From CAYYFV01 sp964451705 (GTDB lineage: Bacteria > Patescibacteriota > Gracilibacteria > UBA1369 > GCA-2718715), in contig CAYVIV010000001.1 of assembly GCA_964451705.1 (NCBI GenBank), positions 62,001 through 126,000 on the forward strand: a stretch of DNA of 64,000 nucleotides, given 5' to 3'. Of the stretch, positions 40,866 to 50,012 are shown one piece after another. The position numbers and the translations under genes were made by a program. The notes beneath the pieces were generated by a model. The model saw only the letters and a list, made by a program, of their open reading frames with translations. It did not search any database and had not been told where the DNA came from. Positions within the stretch are counted from its first letter, which is position 1. Every line of letters starts with the position of its first letter.

Positions 40866-41225
40866 ATGTATAAATTCATAGTTTCAGCACTTATCTTTCT
40901 TTTGTTTCCAGCCACTACTTTGGCAGCGCTTGTTCCAGATAGGACTGTGAATCTTAATTCATATCGATGTGGATACTACTCTTGTGGATATAGTCGGACT
41001 TATAGTCTAACTCCTTCACCTAATGTACCTGTGCAGATTCGTGAGAATGGGCTTGTAAACTACAGATTTTTACCTTTTTATACCAACCCAAATATTGCTT
41101 TTAATAACCGATCTGACTATCTACGTTATCAAAAACGCAGATATAACTACTATAATAATTACTATAATAGTTATTACAATCGTTACTACAATGGTTACCG
41201 TGCTAACTATGGCTATAGTTACTAG
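40866..41225 (+). CDS. Small secreted tyrosine/asparagine-rich protein
   Basis: 119 aa. A signal peptide (residues 1-20, ending TTLAA) is followed by a short folded-looking part with two Cys (YRCGYYSCGYSR) and a C-terminal 40 residues dominated by Tyr, Asn and Arg with a YNNYYNSYYNRYYNGY pattern. Not recognised. Similar Tyr-rich tails end two of the SLH proteins further on. A surface, adhesive or crosslinking role is conceivable. A strong promoter precedes it. The stop overlaps the convergent uvrC by 4 nt. Confidence 0.8.
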   Translation: MYKFIVSALIFLLFPATTLAALVPDRTVNLNSYRCGYYSCGYSRTYSLTPSPNVPVQIRENGLVNYRFLPFYTNPNIAFNNRSDYLRYQKRRYNYYNNYYNSYYNRYYNGYRANYGYSY

Positions 41226-43219
41226 TCTAGTTGGAATTGTTTAAGTCGTTTTTGTCTGTTCTTACTAATTGCAAAGCGATGGGCTTCGTTACGTAGTCTT
41301 TGAATTAGCTGTAATGACTTTGAGCTATTTGCAAGCAAAACTCTAGTTTTGTCTGCTTTAAAGATTTCCTCTAGACGTTTGGCAATGCTAATAAATTCAA
41401 TTTGCGTTCCGAGTTGCTTTTGAGCTTTGAGTGCAGCAGATAGTTGGCCTTTGCCGCCATCTATGACAATCAGATCTGGAACCTTTGCAAACGAAGTATC
41501 TTTATTGATTTGATAGCTGTATAAGGCATGTTTATGCTCCGATTTGACTGCTTTAAAGCCTAAATCAACCAATTGCTCTGTTAGTTTAGCGGGATAGTAG
41601 ACTTTTTTAAGTTTGTGTTTTTCGATGGTTTTATAGATAAGTTGCTTTAAGACAGCTAGCTTTTTTGTTGGGTTATCTATTTTTATGATTTTTATTTGAT
41701 GTGTTTTGATAAATTCAAATTTTAACTCGGCTATTTGTTTCTTATCTTTCCTTATGCTGGTGCTTTCATCTTGGTACTTAGATCTATAGGAACTGTCTAA
41801 CTTGCAAAGATATTTGAGCCTTCTTAAAAGCACTTCGTTTATTGATGCAAAATCATCTATTTTATTATCTACTAAGGATTTGATGTTAAACTGCCTATAA
41901 TCTTGTTTTTTGGCTTGTCCATTTTCAAAAACCACCATACTGGCTACTGTATTGCTGCCGCCCAGATGTGAAATATCGTAACACTCAATGCGTTTTGGCA
42001 GTTTTGTGAGTTTTAGGTCTTTTTTAAGCATTTTCAAAACTATTTCGGCTTGTTTTGGGTCTGTTTGCAGTTGTTTTCTCTCTTGTGACTCTGCAAGCAG
42101 CTTGGCATTTTTTTTAGATAAATTTAACAAATTAAGCTTATTACCTCTAGCTGGATTCGTAATAGATATATTTTTAGCAGACAGTTCATATAGTAAGTCT
42201 TTAAGCTGTTTTGTGTTGTCTAAGCTAATGTCTGTGATGATTTCTTTCGGAAAGTCTGCCGAGGCACTGTAATACTGGCTCACAAAGGATGATAATATTT
42301 GCCCATCTGTTAGCTGGCTGAGTTTGCTTGCCATAATGTGGTGGCTGGTTTCTATGAGTTTACCAGCTCGAATTTTTAGCAAATGGATTAAGACAGTATT
42401 GCTGCAAGGCACGCAGCTAATAACATCTAGGTTATCATCTAGTTTGGTAGAGGTGATTTTTTGCTTCTCGGAAAGCTTTTGCAGGTAGAATAAGGTGTCA
42501 CGTAGTTTAGCTGCAGACTCAAAATTTTTGTCTTCGGCGGCTTTTTGCATAAGCATAGAAACATGTGCTTGGATTTGCTGGTATTTGCCTTTAAACAAGT
42601 CAATTATGAATTCTATGATTTCATTCTGCTCCTCTACAGATAAATCGCTTATACAAGGACTATGGCTTGTATCTAACTGTTTTATTTGGCAGATACTTTT
42701 AGCTAACTGAGCCTTTGAGGCAGCGTTTTTCTTGAGTATTTCCACATGTAGCTGGCAATTGCCAAGGTTTAAGACTTTATTAAGTATAGATATAGGTTGG
42801 GTAATAGCCAGATTGCTAGTTTTGGGACCAATATAAATTGCCTTGTCTTTGAGTATTTTGCGGACTATGTAAAGTTTTGGTGTTGGTTCTTTGGTGATTT
42901 TTAAATAGCAGAAGTTTTTGTCGTCTTTCATGAGAATATTGTACTTTGGCCGGAGTTCTTTAATTAAGTTAGTTTCCAACAGGTAGGCTTCTAACTCAGT
43001 ATCGACAACTGTTGTTTTGATATCTTGAATTTTTTTAAGCATTACCAGGTTCTTGACTGAATGCTTGGTAGACTTGGCAAAATAGCTAGAGACTCTGTTT
43101 TTAAGGTTTTTGGCCTTGCCGACATAGATAATCTGTTGATCTTCGTTAATAAACTGGTAGACGCCAGGTTTTTTCTCGATATTTTTGAGTATTTTTTGTA
43201 TTGTTTTACTATCTAGCAT
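41222..43219 (-). CDS. uvrC: Excinuclease ABC subunit C, lacking the C-terminal HhH domain
   Basis: Makes both incisions in nucleotide excision repair. The N-terminal GIY-YIG domain (KKPGVYQFINEDQQIIYVGK, residues about 17-36, on to about 95), a UVR motif (about 212-242, KNFESAAKLRDTLFYL), and the RNase H-like endonuclease core (IECYDISHLGGSNTVASMVV, then DLIVIDGGKGQLSAA and LRNEAHRFAISKNRQKR) are all present. The protein stops right after the last motif (…KQFQLD), whereas most UvrC proteins continue for about 60 residues with two helix-hairpin-helix motifs. The core also holds an insertion of about 100 lysine-rich residues. 665 aa. Confidence 0.93.
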   Translation of the reverse strand: MLDSKTIQKILKNIEKKPGVYQFINEDQQIIYVGKAKNLKNRVSSYFAKSTKHSVKNLVMLKKIQDIKTTVVDTELEAYLLETNLIKELRPKYNILMKDDKNFCYLKITKEPTPKLYIVRKILKDKAIYIGPKTSNLAITQPISILNKVLNLGNCQLHVEILKKNAASKAQLAKSICQIKQLDTSHSPCISDLSVEEQNEIIEFIIDLFKGKYQQIQAHVSMLMQKAAEDKNFESAAKLRDTLFYLQKLSEKQKITSTKLDDNLDVISCVPCSNTVLIHLLKIRAGKLIETSHHIMASKLSQLTDGQILSSFVSQYYSASADFPKEIITDISLDNTKQLKDLLYELSAKNISITNPARGNKLNLLNLSKKNAKLLAESQERKQLQTDPKQAEIVLKMLKKDLKLTKLPKRIECYDISHLGGSNTVASMVVFENGQAKKQDYRQFNIKSLVDNKIDDFASINEVLLRRLKYLCKLDSSYRSKYQDESTSIRKDKKQIAELKFEFIKTHQIKIIKIDNPTKKLAVLKQLIYKTIEKHKLKKVYYPAKLTEQLVDLGFKAVKSEHKHALYSYQINKDTSFAKVPDLIVIDGGKGQLSAALKAQKQLGTQIEFISIAKRLEEIFKADKTRVLLANSSKSLQLIQRLRNEAHRFAISKNRQKRLKQFQLD

Positions 43220-43228
43220 ATCTCATGT

Positions 43229-44113
43229 ATGAAATTTGAATCTGATATTAAAGCTCTATTTTTTCGTAACTTTTTTGGATACTTAGTACCTAGTAGTTGT
43301 TTGAACAAGGCTTTCTTAGATTATATGCGCAAAGACTCAAAAATCCAAAGCTTTCAGGGACAAATTGCCTTAACTTGCTTTAATTTAGATGATTTGCAGT
43401 TATTTGATGAAGTAAATTACAAGAAACTTACACAAGAAGCTCAACAAATATCAAAGTTTTTAAAAAGCTGTCCAGGTATAGTGGCCTTTAGTATTTGCAA
43501 TAGTATTGCTCTTAAGACTTGCAATCAGGACTCAGATATAGATTTTTTTATTATATGTGATCCCCAATTGCTATTTGTAGCACGTTTAAGAGTTATGTTT
43601 TACTTAAAATCCAAAGCCTTGTTACCTAAAGTCTGTCCAAGCTTTTGGATTAGCACCAAGGCTCTCGATTTATCTGCTATAAGATTAAAAAACGATATTT
43701 ATTTAGAGCACTGGCTTAACTCCCTTGCTTTTGAGACAAGTTTTAAGGCAATTTTAGGTGGTTTTAATAAGTTAAATAGCTCCAAGGCTACTCTTAAATC
43801 TGTTTATAGCTTGTCTAAGCCATGGTATTCAGCTGTTTTAAAGCTTTTAAACCCTGTTTTAAGGCATTTACAGCTATTTAAGGCTCATAGAACTGCTAAT
43901 AAATTAAAGTCGCTTAGAGCCTACTCTCAAGACTCCCCTGTAGCTTCTAGCACAGTTGCTTCTGGTATTTGCATTGAGCCTAATATGCTCAAGTTTCATA
44001 TGAATGATATCCGACCAGAGTTTAACCCTCTGTGTCTTCGGGAATATGATGCGTTTTTACAAGGTAATCGTGTAAAAACATACCAACAATACCGGCAAGT
44101 GGAATCGAAATAA
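43229..44113 (+). CDS. Nucleotidyltransferase-fold protein
   Basis: 294 aa. Residues about 85-115 carry FSICNSIALKTCNQDSDIDF, matching the minimal nucleotidyltransferase motif 'GS...SDIDF' with the two metal-binding aspartates; the Gly of GS reads Asn here. The rest is helical, with a basic C-terminal half. Substrate is unknown; relatives include antibiotic and tRNA nucleotidyltransferases and MNT-type proteins. It starts 9 nt from the divergent uvrC and overlaps the convergent transporter gene by 92 nt. Confidence 0.7.
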   Translation: MKFESDIKALFFRNFFGYLVPSSCLNKAFLDYMRKDSKIQSFQGQIALTCFNLDDLQLFDEVNYKKLTQEAQQISKFLKSCPGIVAFSICNSIALKTCNQDSDIDFFIICDPQLLFVARLRVMFYLKSKALLPKVCPSFWISTKALDLSAIRLKNDIYLEHWLNSLAFETSFKAILGGFNKLNSSKATLKSVYSLSKPWYSAVLKLLNPVLRHLQLFKAHRTANKLKSLRAYSQDSPVASSTVASGICIEPNMLKFHMNDIRPEFNPLCLREYDAFLQGNRVKTYQQYRQVESK

Positions 44114-45236
44114 TCATTCCTAAAACTCCTTGAAATTTGTAACCTAAAATCATTGCTGTAATTACGACGATTGGGTGCAGCCCAGTGGCCTTTTTCATAA
44201 TCATAGGCACCAGCAAGTTGTTTTCTAGTCTTTGGATAATAAAGTATAAAATACTGACTGCAACGACAGCAGACCAGCCCATGTTAAAGGCAATTGGTAA
44301 TGTAGTTACCCAGGCTAAAATTGGCCCGACAACTGGTACTAACTCTGTAAACCCAGCAAATAAGGCCAGCGTAAATGCATACTTAATATCCAAGGCCACA
44401 AGTCCAATATAGGTTAGAGTACCTACTGCTAGCATTTGTAGTACTTGGCCTTTAAGCCAATTACCGACCTTAGATTTAATTCGCTGTGATCGGTTTTCTA
44501 TATAGGTTTGGTACTTGAGTGGAAATAATGAAATTATAAAGCGTTCTATGCTTTCGTGGTCAACTGTCATAAAGTAGGTTAAAACCAAAACCAAAATCGC
44601 ATTCGCTAAACCATTAGAAATACTAATTATCAAATCGACAGCATTACCTGCAATAGAGCTCAAATTGCCTCCGGCTGTGAGCAGGTTTTTTTGGAGCGAA
44701 CTTGTAATTTGAGTATTAGATAGATTGGAAAAACTTTCTTGAATAGCAGGTTGGAAGGTTTGTAAGAACCGCGGCAGTTCTATAGATCCATCACTAAACT
44801 GGCTAAGTAGCTGTTGTGCGTGGAAGGCTAGGTCTACAAGCTCCATAGACAGAATTGGTATTAGGTTACCAACCATTAACGAAAGTGCTGTAATTAATAC
44901 AACATATATAATCAAGACAGAGACTCCCTTGGGAATTTTGTATTTTTGGAGTTTTTTTACAGATGGCACAAGTGCTGCTGCAAATAGATAGGAGAAAAAT
45001 AGAATAAAGGCAATATCACGTACTTCATAAAAAACAAAGGCTGCTGCAAATAACCCAATGATTACTAGAGAGGCTTTGGCAACATCGTTCATAGGAATTT
45101 GGACAATCCTTGTGGAGTCCTTTTTCTTAGTTGACTTTGGTGCCTTGATTTTAGCTGGTGCTGCAGTCTTTTCTGCAGTACTAGCCTCTAGTTTCTCTAG
45201 AGTTTTGAGGGCGAGTTTTTTTAGTTTTTTAAGCAT
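44022..45236 (-). CDS. AI-2E family transporter (PerM/TqsA-like)
   Basis: About 404 aa. A charged Ala/Lys-rich N-terminus (about 1-45) precedes eight predicted helices, with the family stretches FILFFSYLFAAALVPSVKKL, LAVGTLTYIGLVALDIKYAF, ELVPVVGPILAWV and NNLLVPMIMKKATGLHPIVV near the C-terminus. Members have been linked to autoinducer-2 export or Na+/H+ exchange; the substrate is not clear here. The ATG at 45236 is preferred because it clears the upstream gene's stop; an ATG at 45254 is also possible. Confidence 0.92.
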   Translation of the reverse strand: MLKKLKKLALKTLEKLEASTAEKTAAPAKIKAPKSTKKKDSTRIVQIPMNDVAKASLVIIGLFAAAFVFYEVRDIAFILFFSYLFAAALVPSVKKLQKYKIPKGVSVLIIYVVLITALSLMVGNLIPILSMELVDLAFHAQQLLSQFSDGSIELPRFLQTFQPAIQESFSNLSNTQITSSLQKNLLTAGGNLSSIAGNAVDLIISISNGLANAILVLVLTYFMTVDHESIERFIISLFPLKYQTYIENRSQRIKSKVGNWLKGQVLQMLAVGTLTYIGLVALDIKYAFTLALFAGFTELVPVVGPILAWVTTLPIAFNMGWSAVVAVSILYFIIQRLENNLLVPMIMKKATGLHPIVVITAMILGYKFQGVLGMIISIPLAGIVGMFLHDYLVKTHHIPEDTEG

Positions 45237-45240
45237 AATA

Positions 45241-45768
45241 TTAATATGAAACAAGTGTTTGCACTAAGTCTACAATCATCCAGCTACATAATGCTATTAT
45301 TAAACCAAAAATTGCATTTTTGACTGTAGCTTTGGCTTTGGTGTCTTCTCCTTGGACCATGGCCAAGAAGTATTGATAACCACCCAAAACAATAAAGAGC
45401 ATAGATAGTACTCCGGCGAGTACACTTAGATTTTTAATTAAATAAACCACAAATGGTTTCCACATATACAATCGAATCCTTCCAGTGACTATGGCACAGC
45501 CCAATAAATCTGCTTCTGTTAACTCTTGATTCACTTTTGTTAAAGCCCATGCAAAGCGCTTATAGCTATTATATTGGTGACTTGTGAGGTTTTCACCACC
45601 ATCATTGCTAGTGTTTTGGTAGGCTGTGTCGAAGCTTCTTAATTTCTTTAGGCAATTAGCTCTGGATTGGTCGGTTTTGGGAAGGACAGAAAAGTCCTGG
45701 GCAAAAACTGATTGGCTTAAGCCGAGGAAAAGAGCTGTGAATATGAATAATTTGATGATTTTGGTCAT
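45241..45768 (-). CDS. TrbC/VirB2-like membrane protein
   Basis: 175 aa: signal peptide (1-23, ending VFAQ), a 75-residue extracytoplasmic segment with two Cys, and two C-terminal helices (about 108-130 and 145-170) separated by a short basic loop MVQGEDTKAKATVKNAI. This two-helix end with GGYQYFLAM and GLIIALCSWMIVDLV is typical of TrbC/VirB2 pilin-like proteins, which are frequent in Patescibacteria. No other type IV secretion gene is in the window. It has an extended -10 promoter and is followed by the transporter gene. Confidence 0.7.
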   Translation of the reverse strand: MTKIIKLFIFTALFLGLSQSVFAQDFSVLPKTDQSRANCLKKLRSFDTAYQNTSNDGGENLTSHQYNSYKRFAWALTKVNQELTEADLLGCAIVTGRIRLYMWKPFVVYLIKNLSVLAGVLSMLFIVLGGYQYFLAMVQGEDTKAKATVKNAIFGLIIALCSWMIVDLVQTLVSY

Positions 45769-45789
45769 TTTTGGGGATTTCTTGTTTTA

Positions 45790-45798
45790 ATTATAGCA
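45790..45798 (-). promoter_or_regulatory. Extended -10 promoter (TGCTATAAT)
   Basis: TGCTATAAT on the minus strand; the predicted start is about 15 nt before the ATG at 45768. Confidence 0.6.
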
Positions 45799-45866
45799 TT
45801 TTTTTATAGATTTTACTATACAAAAAGCAAATTTGGGTGTAAGCTTGCAATAAATTAATTTGGTAT

Positions 45867-47189
45867 ATGCTGGCTTCGGTAGCTATTATAGGAAAACCCA
45901 ATACTGGTAAATCTACTTTGTTTAATAGGATTGTTGGCAAAAAGTCAGCAATAACCTTTGATAAAGCGGGTACAACTCGCGATAGAGTCTTTGAATTAGT
46001 TAGTCTCAAGAGTCGTCAGTTTTTGCTTGTAGATACCGCGGGACTCGATTTTGGTTCTAATGAAGACTTAGAATCAGACATTCGTACTCAGACAGAAATT
46101 GCTATTAACGAGTCGGATTTAATTTTGTTTGTTATAGATTTATCAAGACCTGTTTCTAGCGATGATTTTTTAGCAGCAAAAATTTTGCGGCAATCAGGCA
46201 AACCTGTTTTGTTAGTGGGTTCTAAGGCAGATAGAAAGGTCGACGAGTATTTTTATAGTTGTTTTGAGCTTGGGTTTGGAGAACCTTTGAGTTTATCTGC
46301 GATTCAAAATCGTGGCGTTGTCGAGCTAAATCAAGCTTTGAACAAGCAACTAAACGCTCTCAAATTACCAAAGTCCACAGAGACTTTCGATAGAGCCAAC
46401 AGTATTTGTTTTTTGGGCAGACCAAATGTTGGAAAATCTTCACTTATGAATAGTTTAATGGGCAGCCAGAAGGTTATAGTTTCGGATATTCCGGGTACAA
46501 CCCGTGATAGTGTTAGTTTACCTTTTAAGTATCAAGAAACTAACTTTATGCTTACCGATACTGCTGGTATTCGTAAGCAAGGCAAGTTGAGATTTGATAG
46601 ATTGGAAAAGTTTTCAGTAATTAGGAGCCTTAAGGCTTTAGAATATACCGATGTAGGGGTTTTAGTCATAGATGTGACCCAACAGCTTGCTAAGCAAGAC
46701 TTAAGGGTCTCAGAGTATATTTTAGAGGCTAAGAAGGGTTTGGTGATTGTCTTGAACAAGGCAGATTTGATTCCACCGGAAAAAAAGAATATGTGGGTTA
46801 AGCTTTTGCAGTCTAGAATGCCCTATGCTTACTATGCACCTGTTATTTTCACCTCGGCACTCACTGGTACCAATGTCACTAAAATTCTAGATTTAGCTAT
46901 TGATATTAATAAGGAGCGCCGCAAAATGTTACCAACGCGTGAGCTTAACTACTTTTTAGAGCGCACAATTGATAAGCACCCACCTAAGATGGGCATTCGC
47001 TTTAATTTTATTCAACAGGTTGATACCTGCCCTCCGACTTTTAATATCTTTGTCAATAAGCCCAAAGACCTACACTTTAGTTATAAGCGTTATATAGAAA
47101 ATGCCATCCGCGAGGAATATGGCTTTGAGGGTACGGCGATGACTTTGCGTTTTAAATCTAAGAATGATTTTAAAAAAGCATCTAAGTAA
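45867..47189 (+). CDS. der: Ribosome-assembly GTPase Der (EngA)
   Basis: A double-G-domain GTPase for 50S maturation. First domain: GKPNTGKSTLFNRI, DTAGLD. Second domain (from about residue 175): GRPNVGKSSLMNSL, DTAGIRKQGKLRF and NKADLI. The C-terminal KH-like domain (about 345-440) has the typical PPTFNIFVNKP and YIENAIREEYGFEGT. 440 aa, normal. The first domain's NKxD-like site reads GSKAD. Confidence 0.97.
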   Translation: MLASVAIIGKPNTGKSTLFNRIVGKKSAITFDKAGTTRDRVFELVSLKSRQFLLVDTAGLDFGSNEDLESDIRTQTEIAINESDLILFVIDLSRPVSSDDFLAAKILRQSGKPVLLVGSKADRKVDEYFYSCFELGFGEPLSLSAIQNRGVVELNQALNKQLNALKLPKSTETFDRANSICFLGRPNVGKSSLMNSLMGSQKVIVSDIPGTTRDSVSLPFKYQETNFMLTDTAGIRKQGKLRFDRLEKFSVIRSLKALEYTDVGVLVIDVTQQLAKQDLRVSEYILEAKKGLVIVLNKADLIPPEKKNMWVKLLQSRMPYAYYAPVIFTSALTGTNVTKILDLAIDINKERRKMLPTRELNYFLERTIDKHPPKMGIRFNFIQQVDTCPPTFNIFVNKPKDLHFSYKRYIENAIREEYGFEGTAMTLRFKSKNDFKKASK

Positions 47190-47205
47190 CTAGATGCCTG
47201 AGTTC

Positions 47206-49881
47206 TTAGTAGAAGGTTACAAGCCCTTTACTGGAGGCTAGGTATAGAAATTCTATAATTTCTTGTCGTGTGATTTTTTGTGCAGGATTATATTCAGCTT
47301 GCAAGCTATTGAGGTTTTTAGCTAAAAAGTATTTTTTAGCGAAGTCAGTACCATTAGCTAGGTTTTTTACAATTTGAGCATATGGTAGGTACCACTGGCT
47401 TTGTGCATTTAAAGGAGTGTCTTTAAATGGTTTGTCTTGAACGTAATAGTCTATACTTGTGTTTAGTTGAGTGTGACCACTGTGGTTAATGCTTTCTATA
47501 AACAACTTGTAGAACTCAGCTCGAGATACTGCCTGGTTAGGTCTAAAACTATCATCCTTGTAACCCTTTAAAAGCGTTCTACCGACCTTGTTGGCATTAG
47601 TATTCTTATAGACTGGGCTTTTGAATAAAGTTGCCATGTAGGGCATGTACCAAGCCTGTGGTTGCAGGTCATAGAATCCAAACTGTTCGTCTAATTCTGG
47701 ATTGTAGTTTTCTAATTTTAAATTATTAGTTTTTACAATTAGAGCTACAGCTTCGGATCTTTTTAAAACATTATTTGGTCTGTAATACTGAGATTCAGAA
47801 ATGATTTTTTTGTCCAAAGCAAAATCAGCTGCCTGGCATAGGTAGCTATCGGCTGGTATATCTAAAAATTTTCCACATGTATATTTTGCTCTTGAGCTAA
47901 AACCTAAAAAGGCCAACTGGCCTTTTGTAGATTCTTTATAGTCTCTTACGAGTGATGCTATTTGCGTCTCATAAATATTTGAGGAATATTCGTTGTGACT
48001 TATATAAAAACTTGTCATATCTGCATCTATACTTGTTGGGGTAACTGCAGTCACTCTAATCTGATATTCACCGTCTGTTAGATTGCGACTAGTAAACTCC
48101 CCTACTTCGTAATGAAAGCCACCTGTAACGACGCGATTTTTGAAGATAGTTTTAACTACTTTAGAGTCTTGAACTATTTCAGCAGTAACAGTAGCTTTGT
48201 TTTTTGAATTAAAAGAGATAAATGTTTTGGCAGTATTTGTAAGTACTTTTGGATTTACAGATAACTGTGTAATTAATGATTCATCAATTACTTGTTTTCT
48301 CTCTAAAACATTCGCAGGCACTACATATGTAGTTTTAAACTTTTGTGTAGTAGCCTTTGGAGTTGATGGAGTTTTCTTAACTGTTGTTTTTGGCATGTAA
48401 AGTCTTTGTACTGTTACTGTGTCATTAAGAACAGTCTTGTTGTTTGCTGTGTCGTATAAAGTAATTGCAACTGAATACTCACCAGCAGAAACTTTATCGC
48501 CTAATGTGTTTTTACCATTCCAAGTAATTGTTTGATTTTGAGATAAGACATTATTGTATTTTTTATTGTAGACAGTAGTCTTAGCTTTTTTGTTTACAAT
48601 TTTCACTTCTAAATCTTTGTACTGAGTTAAGTTAGTTAGGTTCACACCAAACTGAACTTTTTCGTTTCTGTCTGTATTAATAACGTCAAATGATTTTGTG
48701 AAACCTAATTCAGCTTTAAGGTTACTTGTTGCAATCTGTTTTTTGGCTTTAGCACTAAGTCTTGCTGCTCTAAATTGTGCAGGTGCTTCTGGTCTTTGAA
48801 TCTGAGAAGCAGAGCTTACACCACGTGCTTGCAAGTTAAATGCTAAGTTAGCTTGATTTGTTGAGTTATTTTTTAGGATAATTGTTTGACTCTTAGTACC
48901 AAGCGAAGTTGCATTAAAAGTAATTTTTATATTAGCAACTTGATTAGCTGCAAGAGTTGTTGGATATGTAATTTTGAAATCACCTTGTTTTAGTTTTGCA
49001 GGCATTTGATACTTTCTTTTAGCTTCAAATGTTACTGGCTTATTGCTTAGGTTTTTAACTTGAACCTGTTGCATAACTTGAGTACCTACTAGGTTTGCTC
49101 CTAAATCAAGAGTAGATTGAGAAACTTCGATTTGTCCATACTCAGTATTTGCCTGTGCACCTTGAGATGATCCTGTAATTTGAGTAAATAAATAGCTCTT
49201 CTTGTAGTCTGTAGTAGTTATAGCAAGTGTTGCTTTGCTAAGCTTTTTCTTTTTTGGTTTAAAGACAAATGTAATTTCTAGAGTTTCCCCGGCTTTAATA
49301 GTGCCAGGAATTCTCTCTTTCAAACTAATTGCTCCAGATGGAACTTGGTTTGTAGAAAGTTTTACATCGTAATCATTTGTGTTTGTAAGTTGAATACTAG
49401 TTTCAGAAACAGAACCAACTGGAGTTTTCTCTAACTTTACTTTGTTTGTAGAAAACTGTAGACCTTCGTTTGTAAGTTTCTTTTTTGTAAATCCTCTAAG
49501 TTGGATAGTTTTTAGCTCTCCAGTGGATTCTAGTTGTAGTTGTAGTAAATCACTAAACTCCCCTTCGCCTGTAGCATGGTAGCTAATTGCTAGGGTTTTA
49601 GTTGATTGTGCTAGTAACACAATTGGACTTGAATTACTAATAGAAAATGGAGCACTTACATTGGATACAACCATTACCTTTTCTGTGGTAGCACCTGTGT
49701 TTTCAATGATAATTTCTCTAGTTTCTGTGTTATCCTTAGTCGTTAAAAAGTTAACGATTTCAGAATCTGGGTAAACTTTTATGTTTGAGTTTGTAGCAAA
49801 CTCAGATGCACTTACAAAGTTAGGTATAAGCAACGCAAACATTGTAAAGACACTTAATATTTTCTTAATTTTTGTAAACAT
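47206..49881 (-). CDS. Secreted SLH protein with ASH-type Ig repeats
   Basis: 891 aa. A signal peptide (1-25, ending FVSA) leads to three immunoglobulin-like modules similar to ASH/choice-of-anchor D domains (about 38-125, 145-240, 248-357). A FlgD-like Ig module with ITWNGKNTLGDKVSAGEYSV (about 450-470) follows, then a Pro/Thr-Lys linker (about 500-520). The C-terminus holds three SLH-type repeats (about 660-891): FLDIPADSYLCQAADFALDK, LLKGYKDDSFRPNQAVSRAE and ITRQEIIEFLYLAS. SLH domains bind pyruvylated secondary wall polymers, so the protein is probably anchored to the cell wall. Strong promoter at 49912-49940. It is less like the three downstream SLH proteins than they are to each other. 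Confidence 0.88.
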   Translation of the reverse strand: MFTKIKKILSVFTMFALLIPNFVSASEFATNSNIKVYPDSEIVNFLTTKDNTETREIIIENTGATTEKVMVVSNVSAPFSISNSSPIVLLAQSTKTLAISYHATGEGEFSDLLQLQLESTGELKTIQLRGFTKKKLTNEGLQFSTNKVKLEKTPVGSVSETSIQLTNTNDYDVKLSTNQVPSGAISLKERIPGTIKAGETLEITFVFKPKKKKLSKATLAITTTDYKKSYLFTQITGSSQGAQANTEYGQIEVSQSTLDLGANLVGTQVMQQVQVKNLSNKPVTFEAKRKYQMPAKLKQGDFKITYPTTLAANQVANIKITFNATSLGTKSQTIILKNNSTNQANLAFNLQARGVSSASQIQRPEAPAQFRAARLSAKAKKQIATSNLKAELGFTKSFDVINTDRNEKVQFGVNLTNLTQYKDLEVKIVNKKAKTTVYNKKYNNVLSQNQTITWNGKNTLGDKVSAGEYSVAITLYDTANNKTVLNDTVTVQRLYMPKTTVKKTPSTPKATTQKFKTTYVVPANVLERKQVIDESLITQLSVNPKVLTNTAKTFISFNSKNKATVTAEIVQDSKVVKTIFKNRVVTGGFHYEVGEFTSRNLTDGEYQIRVTAVTPTSIDADMTSFYISHNEYSSNIYETQIASLVRDYKESTKGQLAFLGFSSRAKYTCGKFLDIPADSYLCQAADFALDKKIISESQYYRPNNVLKRSEAVALIVKTNNLKLENYNPELDEQFGFYDLQPQAWYMPYMATLFKSPVYKNTNANKVGRTLLKGYKDDSFRPNQAVSRAEFYKLFIESINHSGHTQLNTSIDYYVQDKPFKDTPLNAQSQWYLPYAQIVKNLANGTDFAKKYFLAKNLNSLQAEYNPAQKITRQEIIEFLYLASSKGLVTFY

Positions 49882-49911
49882 TTTTGGGTGGTTAATTTAA
49901 ATTAAGATGCT

Positions 49912-49940
49912 ACTTTAGCTTTAAACTTTAATTTTGTCAA
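49912..49940 (-). promoter_or_regulatory. Promoter of the 891-aa SLH protein gene
   Basis: TTGACA (49935-49940), a 17-nt spacer and TAAAGT (49912-49917) on the minus strand; leader of about 24 nt. Confidence 0.65.
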
Positions 49941-50012
49941 TATAAAAGCTTAGGAATTGGAAATTCCGTAGGCCAGGCATTTATTATTCAATTAAGGTAC
50001 AGTGAGTGGTAA

